From Didymella arachidicola (Eukaryota; Ascomycota; Dothideomycetes; Pleosporales; Didymellaceae): DNA of 64,000 nt. The stretch covers positions 186,001 to 250,000 of the forward strand of contig CM049993.1 of assembly GCA_016630955.3 (NCBI GenBank), given 5' to 3'. Under the pieces are notes generated by a model. It searched no databases. It worked only from the letters and a program-made list of their open reading frames with translations, and was not told the DNA's origin. The position numbers and the translations under genes are program-made. This document shows positions 41,270 through 53,013 of this stretch, one piece after another (position 1 is the first letter of the stretch; each line of letters opens with the position of its first letter).

Positions 41270-43210
41270 GCTGCGCTTGGGGTGGGATCTAAAGGTGCCC
41301 TGGAATTCGACTACCTGCTCGGGCTTCGGGCAGATCTGGGGTTCGGTGAAGAGTACGGGGTTGCGGAGAGTAATGCCTGGGGAGCTGACGGTCCAATGCT
41401 GGTCTTTAGTAAAGAAGCGCAGGACCGTGTGAGAGAAGTGGGGTGCGAAGACTTGGAAGAAAAGCGCTAGCAGAACGACGATGGCACCGATCACAGTGTG
41501 GGTCGCAAATGAGGCTCTGCCAGGTTTACGAAGAGGTGGGCTCCAGCTCGACCGGGGTCTATTGGGCGCGGTGGTGGGTTTAAATGCGCCTGCAGGAGCG
41601 CTGTACCTCCTGGTGTGAATGTTGACGGGCATCACCCCGCTTTGTTTGGTGGACAGCTATGACGTGAGGGGTCAGCTCGAGCTTGGGGCAGCCCACTCAA
41701 TTGCTTGCATGCACAGCCAACAGCAACGCCGTGCGTGCCAACTCGTTGAGGAAGCGGCCGGGAGACGTTGAGCCTCGCAATTGGAACAGCCGTGTTCCTT
41801 TGGGGAGCGTTGTCCACGCTGCGCTGCGCTAACGGAGTCGAGAACGAGGGGCGCCGATCGCCCGTGTGTCTGCAAGCTTCATCGAGCGCGCACCGCGGCC
41901 GTCAAACATCACCAGCTTCGAACCTGACATGCAAGCGACCTATGTCGGGCCGAGACTCCATTTACTTAAGTGTGTACGAAGTGTGTTTTGGGCGCCTTTG
42001 CGTGGCTCATGACTGGCCATCTATAAATTGCATGGGAATTTATCACATGATGGGTACCAGCACTGATGCATCGTACTAGGGATACGGTGTGGTGTGCACG
42101 CGAGGTACCCGTCTGTTCTTCGGATCTGCCCAATGATCAGGGGATTTGTGTCACTAACAAGCTGTTACACATCCCTCATGGACCTCACAAAAGCGTCTGG
42201 CCCACCAAAAATGCGCTGACTGGAATGCGGCTGGGCAAAGGGCTGCTGCCATTGTTGCCGCTCTTGGCCAGGCCACCGCTCGAATGGTGATACAAGTGAT
42301 TATCAGACTAGGTTCGCTTAATCTGTTGTCGTAGAGACGAACAGTACCTGGGCTTTGGAAGTATTGGAATGGTAGCTACGTTCTCGTAAAGGAGCACAAA
42401 GTGGTGCGTCTACAATGTTTCAAGAGCCGAAGGTCGAGAGAAGAGTCTGAAGGAACGTGGTGCTTTTGTTACGTGCTCAACTAAGTATGCATCGCTACAT
42501 GGTGTGTTGCTCCTGCCTCAAAGCGCTTGCTTGCTCGCCCTCTGCCAATCCTGCTTTGCTTGCAACATCTTCGCTAACAAAATAACAAATGGTAGTAGTG
42601 TACACTGTGTCAGTCTAAAGCCAGACACAGCAAGGTGAGGGCGCCACAGTGGCAGAAGTAAATGCCAGAAAACAAAAAGCATGTGCTTGTATCAAAACTC
42701 CTAGTCGAAACAAAAGCCAGCCCACTGAGCAACTCATGCAAGAAACATGATTAGCGAGTGCCAGTGCGAAGTAACGACGCCGCCACAAAAACGTCTACAA
42801 TATGTACGGTGGTGACAAAGGAAATACCAGAAGTAACAACCTCGTCGCCAGGTTGGTCTGTATACGTGAAGATGTTCCTCCCCTGCCCAATTCTATAGTC
42901 GTCATTAAGTTTCCGCCGCAGGGCTGGGTCAGCTCCTGGCCGTTCATGAGGCCCTCCGAGTACCAAAGTGCTGTGGTGGAGAGGGTGTTTGATGTATGCG
43001 TGATCGAGAAGAGAAGCCGAGAAGGAATCGAAGCCAATTGATAGGTGACATCAGGGTACGCGTCCGTCGAGGTATGCGTTGGAAAGCCCGCCAGCTTCCA
43101 AATACAATAGATAGTTTCGTCAAAGTGTCGCCGATTCGAGAACGCTGTCCATGCAAAGTTCGAACATACTCCAAACCAATCCCCGCAAATATGAACTGAT
43201 GAGATCTCGT
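41270..43210. other. Intergenic, upstream of glucokinase; possible extension exon 41632-41270
   Basis: The part 41632-41270 may be translated as an extension of glucokinase. Beyond 41632 the sequence has a CT/GC-rich promoter-like character and no recognised gene; 42.3-43.2 kb contains the 3' flank of the PanE-like gene. No RNA gene or repeat seen. Confidence 0.5.
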
Positions 43211-45817
43211 CTATCGGACGCCGACTGGAGGACGGGGTCCTAGGCTGCTCTGGCTGCTATGTGCCGAGTTTTCTTCAGTGGTGGAATTACTACCCGCGCT
43301 AGCGCTTGCGGATCCAGTCAGACTGCGAACATTGGGACGGGTCTTGGGCGGGTAAAGAGTGCTCACCCCTGCGTGTTGTTCCATTTGTTGCGGTGCGAGG
43401 GGAACAGGCTGTCTCATGCCGGGAGGTGAGGGACGTCCGTTGGGGCCGTTTCGAGGCATCCCGTTCATCCCATTCGGCGGCATCCCGTTGGAGGGCATAC
43501 CGTTAGGTGGCATGCCATTTGACACATAGCCGTTGGGAGGAGAAGGGCGACCCATCGGACGAGGGCCAGGGCTGAGAGGGTTGCCAGGCGACTGGCTGGT
43601 GCGACGGCTCATCGAAGGGTAGCCACCGTAGTTACCACCTCCTTGCATTTCGTCTAGACGTGATGCAGTCAGTGAATTGGTTCGCGACTGAGCGCCCATA
43701 GCGCCGCGGTCGACATCAGCGTAACGGTTCGACGAGTATCCCATTAAGGGATCGTTGAGGATATTGTCCCTCAAATTCGGAAGTGTCGCCAGCATTGTGG
43801 CACTCGTCCTGTTCTTAGCTCCCGGGCGCGAGAATGGGTTTCTGGATCGGCTTTGGGGACCCATGTAGCCCATGCCCTCTGGATTGTTGCGGATCTGACC
43901 AGCGCTGGGAACCTTGCGATTACGCCGCGAGGTGACGCTCATCATGTCGAAGTTGTCGGGGTCAATTGCTGGGCCTGGCTGGCGACCTCCAGCCATGGGA
44001 TCAAAGAAGTCGTCCTCGTCATCGTCGTCGTCGAAACCGTTGATGGATTGTGGCGGTGGGGGTCGACGTCCGTGACCCATGGGGGGACCACGACGCATGT
44101 TGAGCTCTTGCTCTCTGAGCTGAATCTCGCGCTGCCTGAGCATCAATTCCCTTTCACGCATGGAGAGGCCATTTTGCGGAACGCCTCCATTCTCGTAAGG
44201 ACCGGCACCAGGGGGCCCAGCGGGACCGCCCTCAACCATGTCATCGTACAGCATCAGATGAGAAAACTCTTCCAAATCGTTGGCCTCGAGCGATTGTCGA
44301 CGTTGGCCATTGGGAGCGCCGTTCACGCGTGGTGGGTACCCGTTCATACCTGGTGGTGGGCCGCAACGCATCATTGGTGGGGCGCCTGTAATTGAAGGGG
44401 CGCGGCTTCCCGGGCGGGGTCCACCCTTCATGGGACCGTTTCCATTCATCATCGGCATAGATCCGTTCGGGCCAGGCGGACCTCGCGGCAGAGGGGCTGA
44501 AGAAAGCCTGGGAGGAGGACCTGGGGGGTGCTGCATGTTTTGAGCTGGTGTAGGAGTAGGGCCAGCTACCGGTCGGGTTCGGTTGACGATGTTGAGGTGG
44601 TGAAGGGTGGCGTAGAGAGTCTCAATACGGGGCACAGTGACGTTGACCTCCTGGGCAAGCTTCAAGGGAGAGCCAAGGTATGTCTCAATCTCCATGGGAC
44701 GCTTGGCCTCGAAGTCCATCCACATTGTGCTATTGGTTTCTTGGGGTTGTGTCATCGAGCGGATCGTCTTATCCTTGAAATCAGCGGGGAATGTGCAGCC
44801 CTGAGCGTTCGCGAGCACGATGAGCTCATCGAGCACGCCAGTGACCATGGCACGAACTCCAACCTTCTCAAGGAGTTCTGCATGGTTTGCTGTTTCGAAG
44901 AGCACGCTGGCAGGGTGAAAAGCGATAGGACTGAAGCATGTTAGCGATCGGATCGATTCCAGAGGCAGAGCTGACGCACCCTATCATACGCTCAAACTGC
45001 TGTTGCCTAATGTTAGTTGCGACCTTGCAGTCGACTTGCCCAGAACTCAATGTCATGGCCAGTGCTTCAGCCATGTCGGACTGAATCTGCGCTGGAATGG
45101 CAGGGTTCTTGCTGGCAGGGCCAACCCAGATGTCGGTCGCGCCCTTGTGTTCAAACTCGCTAGCTCCAAGCTGTGAAATCTCTGCTCCAGATACCAATGA
45201 CAGAACAACGTTTGTAGGGAAACGCTGCTCCAGGTACGACTCGACGCCCAAGCTGTGTGTGGTGTTCATGAGGATGCAGGTGTGCTGGGGCGAGACGACC
45301 GACTCGATGATATTGGCGATATCGTATACGTCAGGGAGGGCTTTTACGCAGAGAAGGACATAGTCAAAGGGCTGCTTGGAAGAATGGGCGGCATCTTCGG
45401 GGGTGCGAACGACTGCATACGCTGTTAGTGCGATGCCAGTGGCAGCAAAGGACCCGCAGACTCACCAGCATGGGGCTTGAAGCGTTCGTTGCCGTAGAGG
45501 GCAGACCTGCGGTGAGGTTAGCAGCGATTGAGACATTGTGAGACCCGGGTGCTTACTTGAACGAGATGCCGTACTGTGCGACGCTCTCGTATCCTGACTT
45601 CCACACGAGAGTGACATCGCAGGCGTTGGTAGCTTGTAATCGCCAGGAGAGGAAGGCTGAGACGGCATTTCCGCCAACTGGCAGCTGTCAGCAAAGTAGT
45701 CCATGTGTGCTGGCGGCGTGCTCGGCGTTGCTGGAACAGGCGTAGTCACTGTCCTAGACGAGCCCCGAATGGTGACGCACCTGAGAGAATGCGCAGCCTG
45801 GGGACGGCCGGAGCCAT
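43211..45817 (-). CDS. Ketopantoate reductase (ApbA/PanE)-like protein with long disordered tail
   Basis: Five exons: 45817-45781, 45677-45557, 45506-45466, 45412-44980 and 44930-43211, GT-AG introns of 49-103 bp; 783 residues. The first 330 or so residues are an ApbA/PanE two-domain reductase (RLRILSVGGNAVSAFLSWRL, DVTLVWKSGYESVAQYGISF, FDYVLLCVKALPD, then the C-terminal helical domain with FETANHAELLEKVGV). The glycine motif GxGxxG reads GGNAVS, so two of three glycines are replaced. The remaining 400 residues are Pro/Gly/Asn/Met-rich with NGMPPNGMPSNG-type repeats, a predicted coiled coil (MRERELMLRQREIQLREQELNMRR), and an acidic block FDDDDDEDDFFD. This long fusion is too big for a plain pantothenate enzyme; a scaffold or redox-sensing role is possible. 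Confidence 0.85.
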
Positions 45818-48800
45818 GGCGAGCGCGGTGGAGAGGTGGTGTGCGGGTGGTGAGGTGCAGCGGGCGGCGGCGGAGGGAGAGCCAAAAAGTTGGCGATGGG
45901 TGCCGCGATGCTAGAGCGCAGACAGCGCGGCAGCAAAGCTGGCAGCGGCGGACGATTACGAATTAAGATAGCGGCAGAAACGAGCGTGCGGTGTCGATGG
46001 CCTCGTTCACCTGGGCGACATGTAGCAGCGACTGCGGGAGAGGGTCGAAGGAGCGGGCAGCAAGAGCAGTGACAACGCAGAGGCGCAACGGTCGCGACGG
46101 CGGACGCTGGGAGGGCGGGAAGCAGCCACGGACACGGCGATAGGACGGCGAGGGAAAGGGCCAACGGCACGCGCGCGCGGCATACGAGAGAGTACGCAGC
46201 GTCGGTGTCACGGCGTGAGGGAGCGAGCGGACGATGCAAAGTGCAGCGCAGTGGCAGGCAGGTGCAGGCAGTGGCAGGCAGAGGCAGGCAGAGGCAGCGG
46301 TGGGAATGAGCGGAGGCGTGCGGAGGAGAGGGCGCGCGCTGGTAGGCTGGTCACGTCGAGGGAGGCTGTTCGCAGGCTGTGCTGCCAACTTGATTTGCTT
46401 GATACCCGTTCACTGCAGCAGACGGCGCCCATGCCAGCCCATGCCTGCCTGCCAGCCCATGGCGGCCCATGCCTGCCTGCCAGCCCATGTCGGCCCATGC
46501 CCGCCTGGATCCTGCCGCTAGCTGCACTTTGCACTTATCGCGCACCGCACGGCCTGCCCGTCTGCTGCACTGACACGGCCACACTGGCACTCTGAAGATT
46601 ATGGCGGGGCCGTGCCCAGTGCCGTCATTGTTTCTGCATCACAGACGTGTCGCAGCGCCGCCAGCCATGGTTTGACGACCAGCGCGTGCACACGCCGGCG
46701 GCCGTGTCATCCCATTGCGCCGTCTCACCTGGGCGACGCACTCGTGGCTGACGAGTCTAAAGAGGCATCCAGTCTGACCTATTGCCGTTGCAGACTATCT
46801 ACTATAGTAGTATCTACTGTTACGCGGCCTGCTGGCTGGCCCGGAGCCGCGAGTGGTAAGCAGCTCCCCTGTCCTTTTGCTTGCGCGGCGTTCCGGACGT
46901 CCTGGAGATCCGCATGCATGACTGGCAGTGGCAGATCTGAGGCGCCTATCAGGGGCCAGCAGGCCACACCTCGCCAGCGACCACCACACGGCGCACCATG
47001 GAGGATGCCGCCTGCGACTGCTGCAGGTTGCAGTGCGCGCCGCTTGGCTGCCGCCAGTCTCACTCGTACGAAGAGAGCTTTGTGCACCGCAGCGTGCCGG
47101 CCAGCTCGTCTTCTGATTCTTTGTCTGCCAGTGCCTGCACGGGAGCTGGCGCGTACTCAACAGGCCCGCCGCAGCCAATTGAGAAATTTCTGTCGCCCGG
47201 TGCGGCGGCAGTTCAACGCTCCTGACGTCGGCGGACGGGTTCGCGTATAAGGCTTGCCAAGCCTAACCCAAATAATCGAAATTAGCCTGCGCGCCCGGCC
47301 TGACATGTCCACATCTTTGGTCAAAACTCCCAACGGCAGCCTGTGAAGCTCCCACTCTGAGAAGCATTCCCTTACAAAGGAGGCCGCCATAAGGCTTCGG
47401 TAATTTCGCTTCAACGCCTCTGCCAGCATCACGTCCGTCTTTGGGGCGCTCGTTGTCCGCAGTGCGGACCGATGTTATTGCCAGGGCAGAGCGGAGCGTT
47501 AGGGCGGGCCCCTTTTGAGTTTGCAAGCTCCAAGTGAGCGCGGGAAGCCCGCGCCGGCGACAGTGGACCAGCGAATTGGACCAGCTTACATCCGTGAATG
47601 AGTGGACGGTACGACTCGCATACCGAGCCCGAAGGTCTCGCGCCTTGGCACCGTTGTGAGAGGCCAACAGGATCGGCTATGACGAAGCTGATATTGAACA
47701 GAACCACTTTGCATTGCATCTCTCAACAACACCAGATCCAGATGGCAAAACAAAAGTCCTGTCACACGGAATGATCGCCCTCTGCGGCTGGCTCTTGCGC
47801 CAAAAATGTCCTCGCGTTCGACGATCGCTGTTCCGGAGCTGGATGCAGCTAACGGTGCGCTGTGATCCCGAGTTGGAAGCCTTGCCAAGCACTGTATATC
47901 CTGCTGTACATGACCACGACGTCCGTAGACATCTTGAGAATGGACGACAACTGCGTTCCACACGACCACTTGTGCGCCGTCCGTTTAGTTAGCGATGAGT
48001 CCTAGTCGGCGCCGTCGCCGCGGACCCACACCATCGAGATCTAAATTCCTAGTCCATCCACAACATGGCAGCGACCTTGCGGTGTCACAACAGGTTTCCA
48101 ACTTTCCACGACCTCTACAACCCTTCGGGTAATCTTGGGTGATTTGTGCATCTACGCACATCTCGGTGGTGAAATCTTGGAGATTATCATCTCCATCTTC
48201 TGACTCAAGCAAAACATTCGATATCTCAAAGGTTTACCGGTATCCGACGTATATATTGTGAGTGGGTCCGGCACAACCGGATCACCTTACTCGTTAGATT
48301 ACATCGGATTCTGTCTGCTTTCAGAGATATTATAGCACTTATCCCTGCAATCTACTTAAGTTACAGCCTCTAGGACTAGAAAAATATTAAAAACGCATCA
48401 GATTAGTGCCTAAGACGACTGAACAATACGACCGAAACCCCTTGTCATCGTCTCCACTCACAAAATATAGGCCTGCAACCACAGTAGCTACCCCAAACCG
48501 GCAATCGCAATTATTAACATTCTTGACAGCGGGATGCCATGCGCTGCCGAACCACAGTCAATCTCCGCTAGGTAGTACGAAAACACGTGTAGGTCGCGGT
48601 ACATCTGAGTCTCTCAAGGATTCCTGGGGTTGCACGTTCGTAAGCAAGGAAATATTGGTCGTCGCTTATTGCCTGAGGATGCCATGCTTAACAATCTCCA
48701 ACGGCTCCTCGAGCTCCGCATCCCAAGCTTCGGGTCAAGCATCGATATCAGGCCCGCCGGTTTGATACCGAGCCTTACGTTGAGTTCTGTATCGGCTGGG

Positions 48801-50170
48801 TTCAAGATCCCCTGGCGATGTCGCACCTTGGCCCCCACCAAACTTGACAAACCCACGAAACGGTCTCAAACGCTCGATCCGAGGCGATCCATCGACATGG
48901 AAATGCGATGCGATGTTCACACCCTTGGGATCTTCTCCACAATGCATGTGAATGTTGTTCCCTGCAAAAGGCAGAAGCATCCATGCAACTGCGCACCTTA
49001 CTCACCCAAAATAGAATCAACAACTGGCCCATCCATCCTCCATCCATCCTCCACAAGGCCTGTTCCGCGTCTCCATGAGTCTTGCCACGTCTGCAGCCAC
49101 CCTGCCATATGCAGCTTTCCGAGTTGCCTCCTATCCTCCGCAATGCAGTAATGCATGCAGCGTGTCGAATTAGCGTTCACCTCGTGCTCCCCTGAAGTAC
49201 ACAGTAGGCTGAACGCAAACGCCTCCGCCGCGCCGCCCCACCGCGTTCCGCGGCCCCGTCGTCGTCGTTCCGTCGATCGTATGTCATTGCCCACTTTTGC
49301 TAATTTGCATGGATGCGTACACGATTCGCACCTCAGCAATGAGCACGCATCGACACAACCCAGCAACACCGTCAATAACGCAGTGCGATATCGACATCTT
49401 AAAACGCAGCGCTAAGCTTACCGGCAAAACTACAATCGGCGTCTCGTGAAGAACAGCACCCTTTGCAATCGAGCCCGTGTCATGCCAACATCAACACTGC
49501 TGGACTAGAAACCACGTCAATAGCAACAGCACAGTAAACTAATACCGCACTCCGCGGACACGCCTCATTGGATCACATTCCCATCCCACAATCATCGCAA
49601 TCTTGGATATGCATTGTATAGGAGACCAACCCGGATGTTGCACTTACCGAGCATGAACGCGGTGAAGCCTTTTAAGCGAGAGCGAAACATCGCCACTGAA
49701 GCACATCACATCGTGGACTATGAGAGGCGATATACCTAGGGGAGCGGCTACCGATTACACAGGGGTGCTGTACGCGAAGGGAAGGCTATGTATTCTATGC
49801 ATACAACATCGCCACTGATCACCATCAGAAATGTCCTGGGTGAACAACAATCCTGTCGGGCGAGTAGAGGAAAGCAAACGAGCACAAGCCCTATACTAAA
49901 GCGCTACTAACCAACCATCCCCCTCCCCAGGACTAGCACTCGCTGTTTGCACTCACACCACTATCTCCCCTCTCGCTGATCCTACACCCCACCCCCAGTC
50001 ACCGCTGAAACAGCCGAACATACCACCCTTTCTTTTCTATCCCCCAGGTTAGCACCAGGCGCGTTGTAGCAGCTCATCTCGTGTATCTGCTACCCAATCC
50101 CTGATTCCATAATCAAAGGGGGTTGTTGGCAATGGCAAGGTAAGTAGCGCTATGCGGTGGTTGGTCTGGT
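45818..50170. other. Gene-poor region, no gene recognised
   Basis: More than 4 kb. 45.9-47.3 kb is GC-rich, with many overlapping long frames on both strands that show repetitive composition rather than protein-family signals. It contains short direct repeats (ggcaggcagag type at about 46250-46300) and the minisatellite at 46438-46508. 48.2-48.5 kb is AT-richer. A stretch 49.9-50.1 kb is pyrimidine-rich and promoter-like, followed by ATGGCAAG and a GTAAGT donor at about 50136-50149, possibly the first exon of an unrecognised small gene. Confidence 0.45.
46438..46508. repeat. 28-bp tandem repeat (2.5 copies)
   Basis: Unit cccatgcctgcctgccagcc plus catgNcgg, at 46438-46465 and 46466-46493 with one difference (ggcgg/gtcgg), followed by a partial copy to 46508. 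Confidence 0.9.
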
Positions 50171-50392
50171 TTAATCCTGCGATGAGTGAGGGGGGGAGTT
50201 GGGGTGGGAGATGTTGTCAAAAGGTGGAGAGTGGGTTGGTGGTGGGTGTGGCGAGTGAGAGGTGGTCATGGGTTTCTGCGTCGAGGGCGAATGAGGGTTG
50301 GAATGATGTGCGTGCGACGATACAGAGGAGATTTGGTTCATGACGCTGTGCCTTCTTTTCAAACGCGCCTCGAGTCGTGCGTGCCAGTCCAT
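50171..50392 (-). CDS. Small open frame, 73 residues, unrecognised
   Basis: Begins MDWHARLEARLKRRHSV and continues into a His/Ser/Pro-rich tail. No family recognised. A splice-like GT precedes nothing obvious. Reported only because the codons show some third-position C bias; it may be chance. Confidence 0.2.
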   Translation of the reverse strand: MDWHARLEARLKRRHSVMNQISSVSSHAHHSNPHSPSTQKPMTTSHSPHPPPTHSPPFDNISHPNSPPHSSQD

Positions 50393-50595
50393 TCTCTTAC
50401 TTTGTATGTAGACTGAGGTCGTACCTCCTGGGATCATGTGGACTGTCGTTTGTGGTGGAGAGTGAATCGCAGACACCACGTCTGGGTGCCAGCATAGATA
50501 CTCAAGCGTGCTTGTAACGCACCGTCTAGAAAAAAAAACATCATGGTATCAAATCATCGCATCGTCCTCCCTCCCCCATCCCCACCCTCCAACCC

Positions 50596-51570
50596 TTAAC
50601 CCTCCCCCAGCAAATCCCCCACCCCAATCCACCTCCTCACCAAAACCGCCCCCTGCGGCTTCAACTTCCTGTAATACCCCTCTTCCCTCCCCAGCACATC
50701 GAACCCGCGCTTCCCATACCACGCCAGCCCCTCCTCATTAGCCTCCCAAACATGCGCCGTCACGCAGCGCACGGCGTGCATATGCACCGCTTTCCGCACC
50801 ACAGCGGAGAGCAAGTGCACTGCGATGCCGTGGTCGCGGTACGGGGCCAGCACGCCGATGGTGCTGATGTAGAGCTGGGAGGAGGGGAGGAGACGGCAGC
50901 GTATTGCGCCGACGACGGTGGCGGTGGGGGGGTCTTGTTGCGAGTCGTTCTTGGCTGTGGAGGTGGTCGGCGTAGGGTGCCATAGTGCGAGGAGGGTTAT
51001 GCTGTTGTGGGGCTCGGTCATGGTTTCTGTGTAGAACGAGTCTGGGTAAGGGATTGGGAGGGTGAGGGCGTTGAGGGTTTTGTAGGCGGCGAGGTGGGGT
51101 GGTGTGAGGGGCGAGAGGGAGACATTTGGGGGTAGCGGGCGTAGAGAGAAGAGGGCTGGTATTGAGGACTCTTTTGCTGGGACGGGAGGTGTGGAGGGGG
51201 CGGTTGAGGGGGTCTCGGGAGCGGTTTGAGGGGTCGAGGCGGATAGGCCGAGGGGTGTGGGCACTCTGGAGAGGCTGGAGGGTGTGTTTACGGCGGAGGG
51301 TCGCGGGCTCTTTTTTGAGCGTGGCCGCAACGAGGGCGCGGAGAGGAAGTCTTCGGGGATGTCGTTCCATTGCTCGGTTGTCTTGGGCATGGGCGTTGTG
51401 CTCGAGGGCGCGCGACTCAGTGGCATGCGGGGAGGCGCGGAGATGGATTTGGGCGGCGGTGGAGGGCGAGTTGGTGCTGCTGAAGCTTGCCGTGGCGGCG
51501 GTGGAGGCTGCGTGTTCTCCTTGCTGGCTGCCGGCTTCTTCAGCCAGCCTGAGAGGGAGGACTGGAGCAT
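50596..51570 (-). CDS. Naa50-like GNAT acetyltransferase with disordered N-terminus
   Basis: Intronless, 324 residues. Residues 1-140 are Pro/Ser-rich and disordered. The C-terminal 190 form a GNAT domain close to Naa50 (NatE catalytic subunit): LTLPIPYPDSFY, LYISTIGVLAPYRDHGIAVHLL (acetyl-CoA loop), HVWEANEEGLAWYGKRGF and YYRKLKPQGAVLVRR. Naa50 acetylates protein N-termini starting with Met and is linked to sister-chromatid cohesion in animals. The extreme N-terminus, QSSLSGWLKKPAASKENTQ, contains a PIP-box-like sequence (Q-x-x-L-x-x-aromatic) and a KEN tripeptide. It is transcribed away from the MIC19 gene. Confidence 0.85.
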   Translation of the reverse strand: MLQSSLSGWLKKPAASKENTQPPPPPRQASAAPTRPPPPPKSISAPPRMPLSRAPSSTTPMPKTTEQWNDIPEDFLSAPSLRPRSKKSPRPSAVNTPSSLSRVPTPLGLSASTPQTAPETPSTAPSTPPVPAKESSIPALFSLRPLPPNVSLSPLTPPHLAAYKTLNALTLPIPYPDSFYTETMTEPHNSITLLALWHPTPTTSTAKNDSQQDPPTATVVGAIRCRLLPSSQLYISTIGVLAPYRDHGIAVHLLSAVVRKAVHMHAVRCVTAHVWEANEEGLAWYGKRGFDVLGREEGYYRKLKPQGAVLVRRWIGVGDLLGEG

Positions 51571-51903
51571 GTTTGCGGGGGGTACGCGTCGTGTAGGATG
51601 AAGTTATGGTGTAGCAATGCAGGTCTGTTATGAGAGCAATGGGCAGCAAAGCAGCTTGACTATGAAGGAGTGCGCCCGCGTGAATAGCAGTCACCGGGAC
51701 AGCCTAGTCATCGGGACACATGTCGCGTTTTTGGGTGCCAGACATGTCGTGACTTTCTGGTGCATCCAACATTCCGCGCCGATCGCTGCCCCTTCGGTCG
51801 TAGCGTACCGCAACGCCGCAGCGCTCGGCCAAGGCGTGAGCTCCGACTTCTTCTGGCAGCCGCATCATCGCGCTGGCATCCCGCACCCGCCGACCGCAGC
51901 AAC
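51571..51903. promoter_or_regulatory. Divergent promoter Naa50-like / MIC19
   Basis: 333 bp between two oppositely oriented start codons; no specific site recognised. Confidence 0.5.
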
Positions 51904-52604
51904 ATGGGCGCAGAGAACTCGAAACCCTCCTCGGAGGTCAAGCAGCATGTCTTCTCCACGTGAGTCGCCTCCAACCCGCCAATGGCTGCACCCGGCTGTG
52001 CAATGCCCGCAGGACGTGCACATGCTAATGGGCCTCCAGAGACCACCCCGTCCGGTTCTCGAACGAATTGGTAGACTCGCTGCAGAAGAACACCTTTGTG
52101 AGTCGCCCGGCATCCGCAGCGCCGAAAATGACAGAACAGGGCTGACGCGCGCACCAGACGGATGCCACGCGCTCGAAAGCGCAGGAGCTGCAGTACCAGG
52201 AGCGTCTGACGGCTGAGCTCGAGAAGCTGCGCGAGCAAGGGACGCGCGACTTCTCCAAGTTCAGCGAAACCCTGTCCGGCGAGGAGCCCGCGCAGTCGGA
52301 GCCCTCGTTCGCCGAGAAGCTCGCAGACGCGACATCCTCCTCGTCCACCCTCGCCGAGAAGAAGAGGCAGCAGGACATGAGCCGGACGAGCGTCACAAAG
52401 GAGATTGAGCAGCTGCGCGCCAAGCTCGAGCAGCGGAAGAAGCTGGAGCAGGTTGATGCCGAGCTGACCAAGGCCAAGGAGGACGTTGTCACATGCTTGA
52501 GGACGCACGACCGCCGACCGCTGGACTGCTGGAAGGAGGTCGAGACGTTCAAGAAGGAGGTTCAGAGGCTGGAGAACCAGTTCATTGAGAAGACGATTCG
52601 ATGA
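51904..52604 (+). CDS. MIC19: MICOS subunit MIC19
   Basis: Exons 51904-51959, 52040-52097 and 52158-52604, introns of 80 and 60 bp; 186 residues. The N-terminus MGAENSKP is an N-myristoylation signal, followed by HVFSTDHPVRFSNELVDSLQ, the DUF1690 hallmark, a long coiled coil (KSRTSVTKEIEQLRAKLEQRKK type, here RTSVTKEIEQLRAKLEQRKK) and a C-terminal twin-cysteine CX10C (CLRTHDRRPLDC) CHCH-like element. MIC19 is a peripheral intermembrane-space component of the MICOS complex that forms cristae junctions. Splicing was chosen because it restores the PVRFS block in frame. Confidence 0.9.
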
Positions 52605-53013
52605 GCACACGTCTGCCTATGAGAGATGATAGCGAGCTTTGATAACCGGAGCTCTGTACAGATAGAGTGGGCTTGTAAAACTGACCCGTGAGCGGCTTCT
52701 ATTCCTATCCACGTCACACGTTTCTTCACCTGTTTGCGTTTGCTCCCGGCATTTACACCGCCACTCACCTCCCACTTCCTTTATACTTCTCTTCCCGGCT
52801 ACTTCCTTTTCTCCATCTTCCACGCCTTGCGAGTTCAATCTAGTCCAGATGACAAGTCTTCACCTTCACCGCGCGTCACGATCCGCGCGCTGCAGCAAGA
52901 CTTGGCGCAACTCGAAGCCACTAGATAAGCTGGCAGCTCGCCCCCTCACCTTCTCATCTCCACTCCTTATCCACTGACTATTCGCTGCCCCTTTCGTGAA
53001 GATAGCGCGCATC
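52605..53013. other. Intergenic between MIC19 and the DNA methyltransferase gene
   Basis: Pyrimidine-rich stretches (52730-52830) look like the methyltransferase promoter. No gene recognised. Confidence 0.5.

Noticed and set aside
45818..47300. Many long overlapping open frames on both strands in the GC-rich stretch
   Set aside because: They shadow each other, have repetitive Ala/Arg/Pro/Cys composition, no family signal and no splice chain; expected from GC-rich low-stop sequence.
52734..52928. 64-residue frame before the methyltransferase gene
   Set aside because: Lies in a pyrimidine-rich promoter-like stretch and has no family or splice support.
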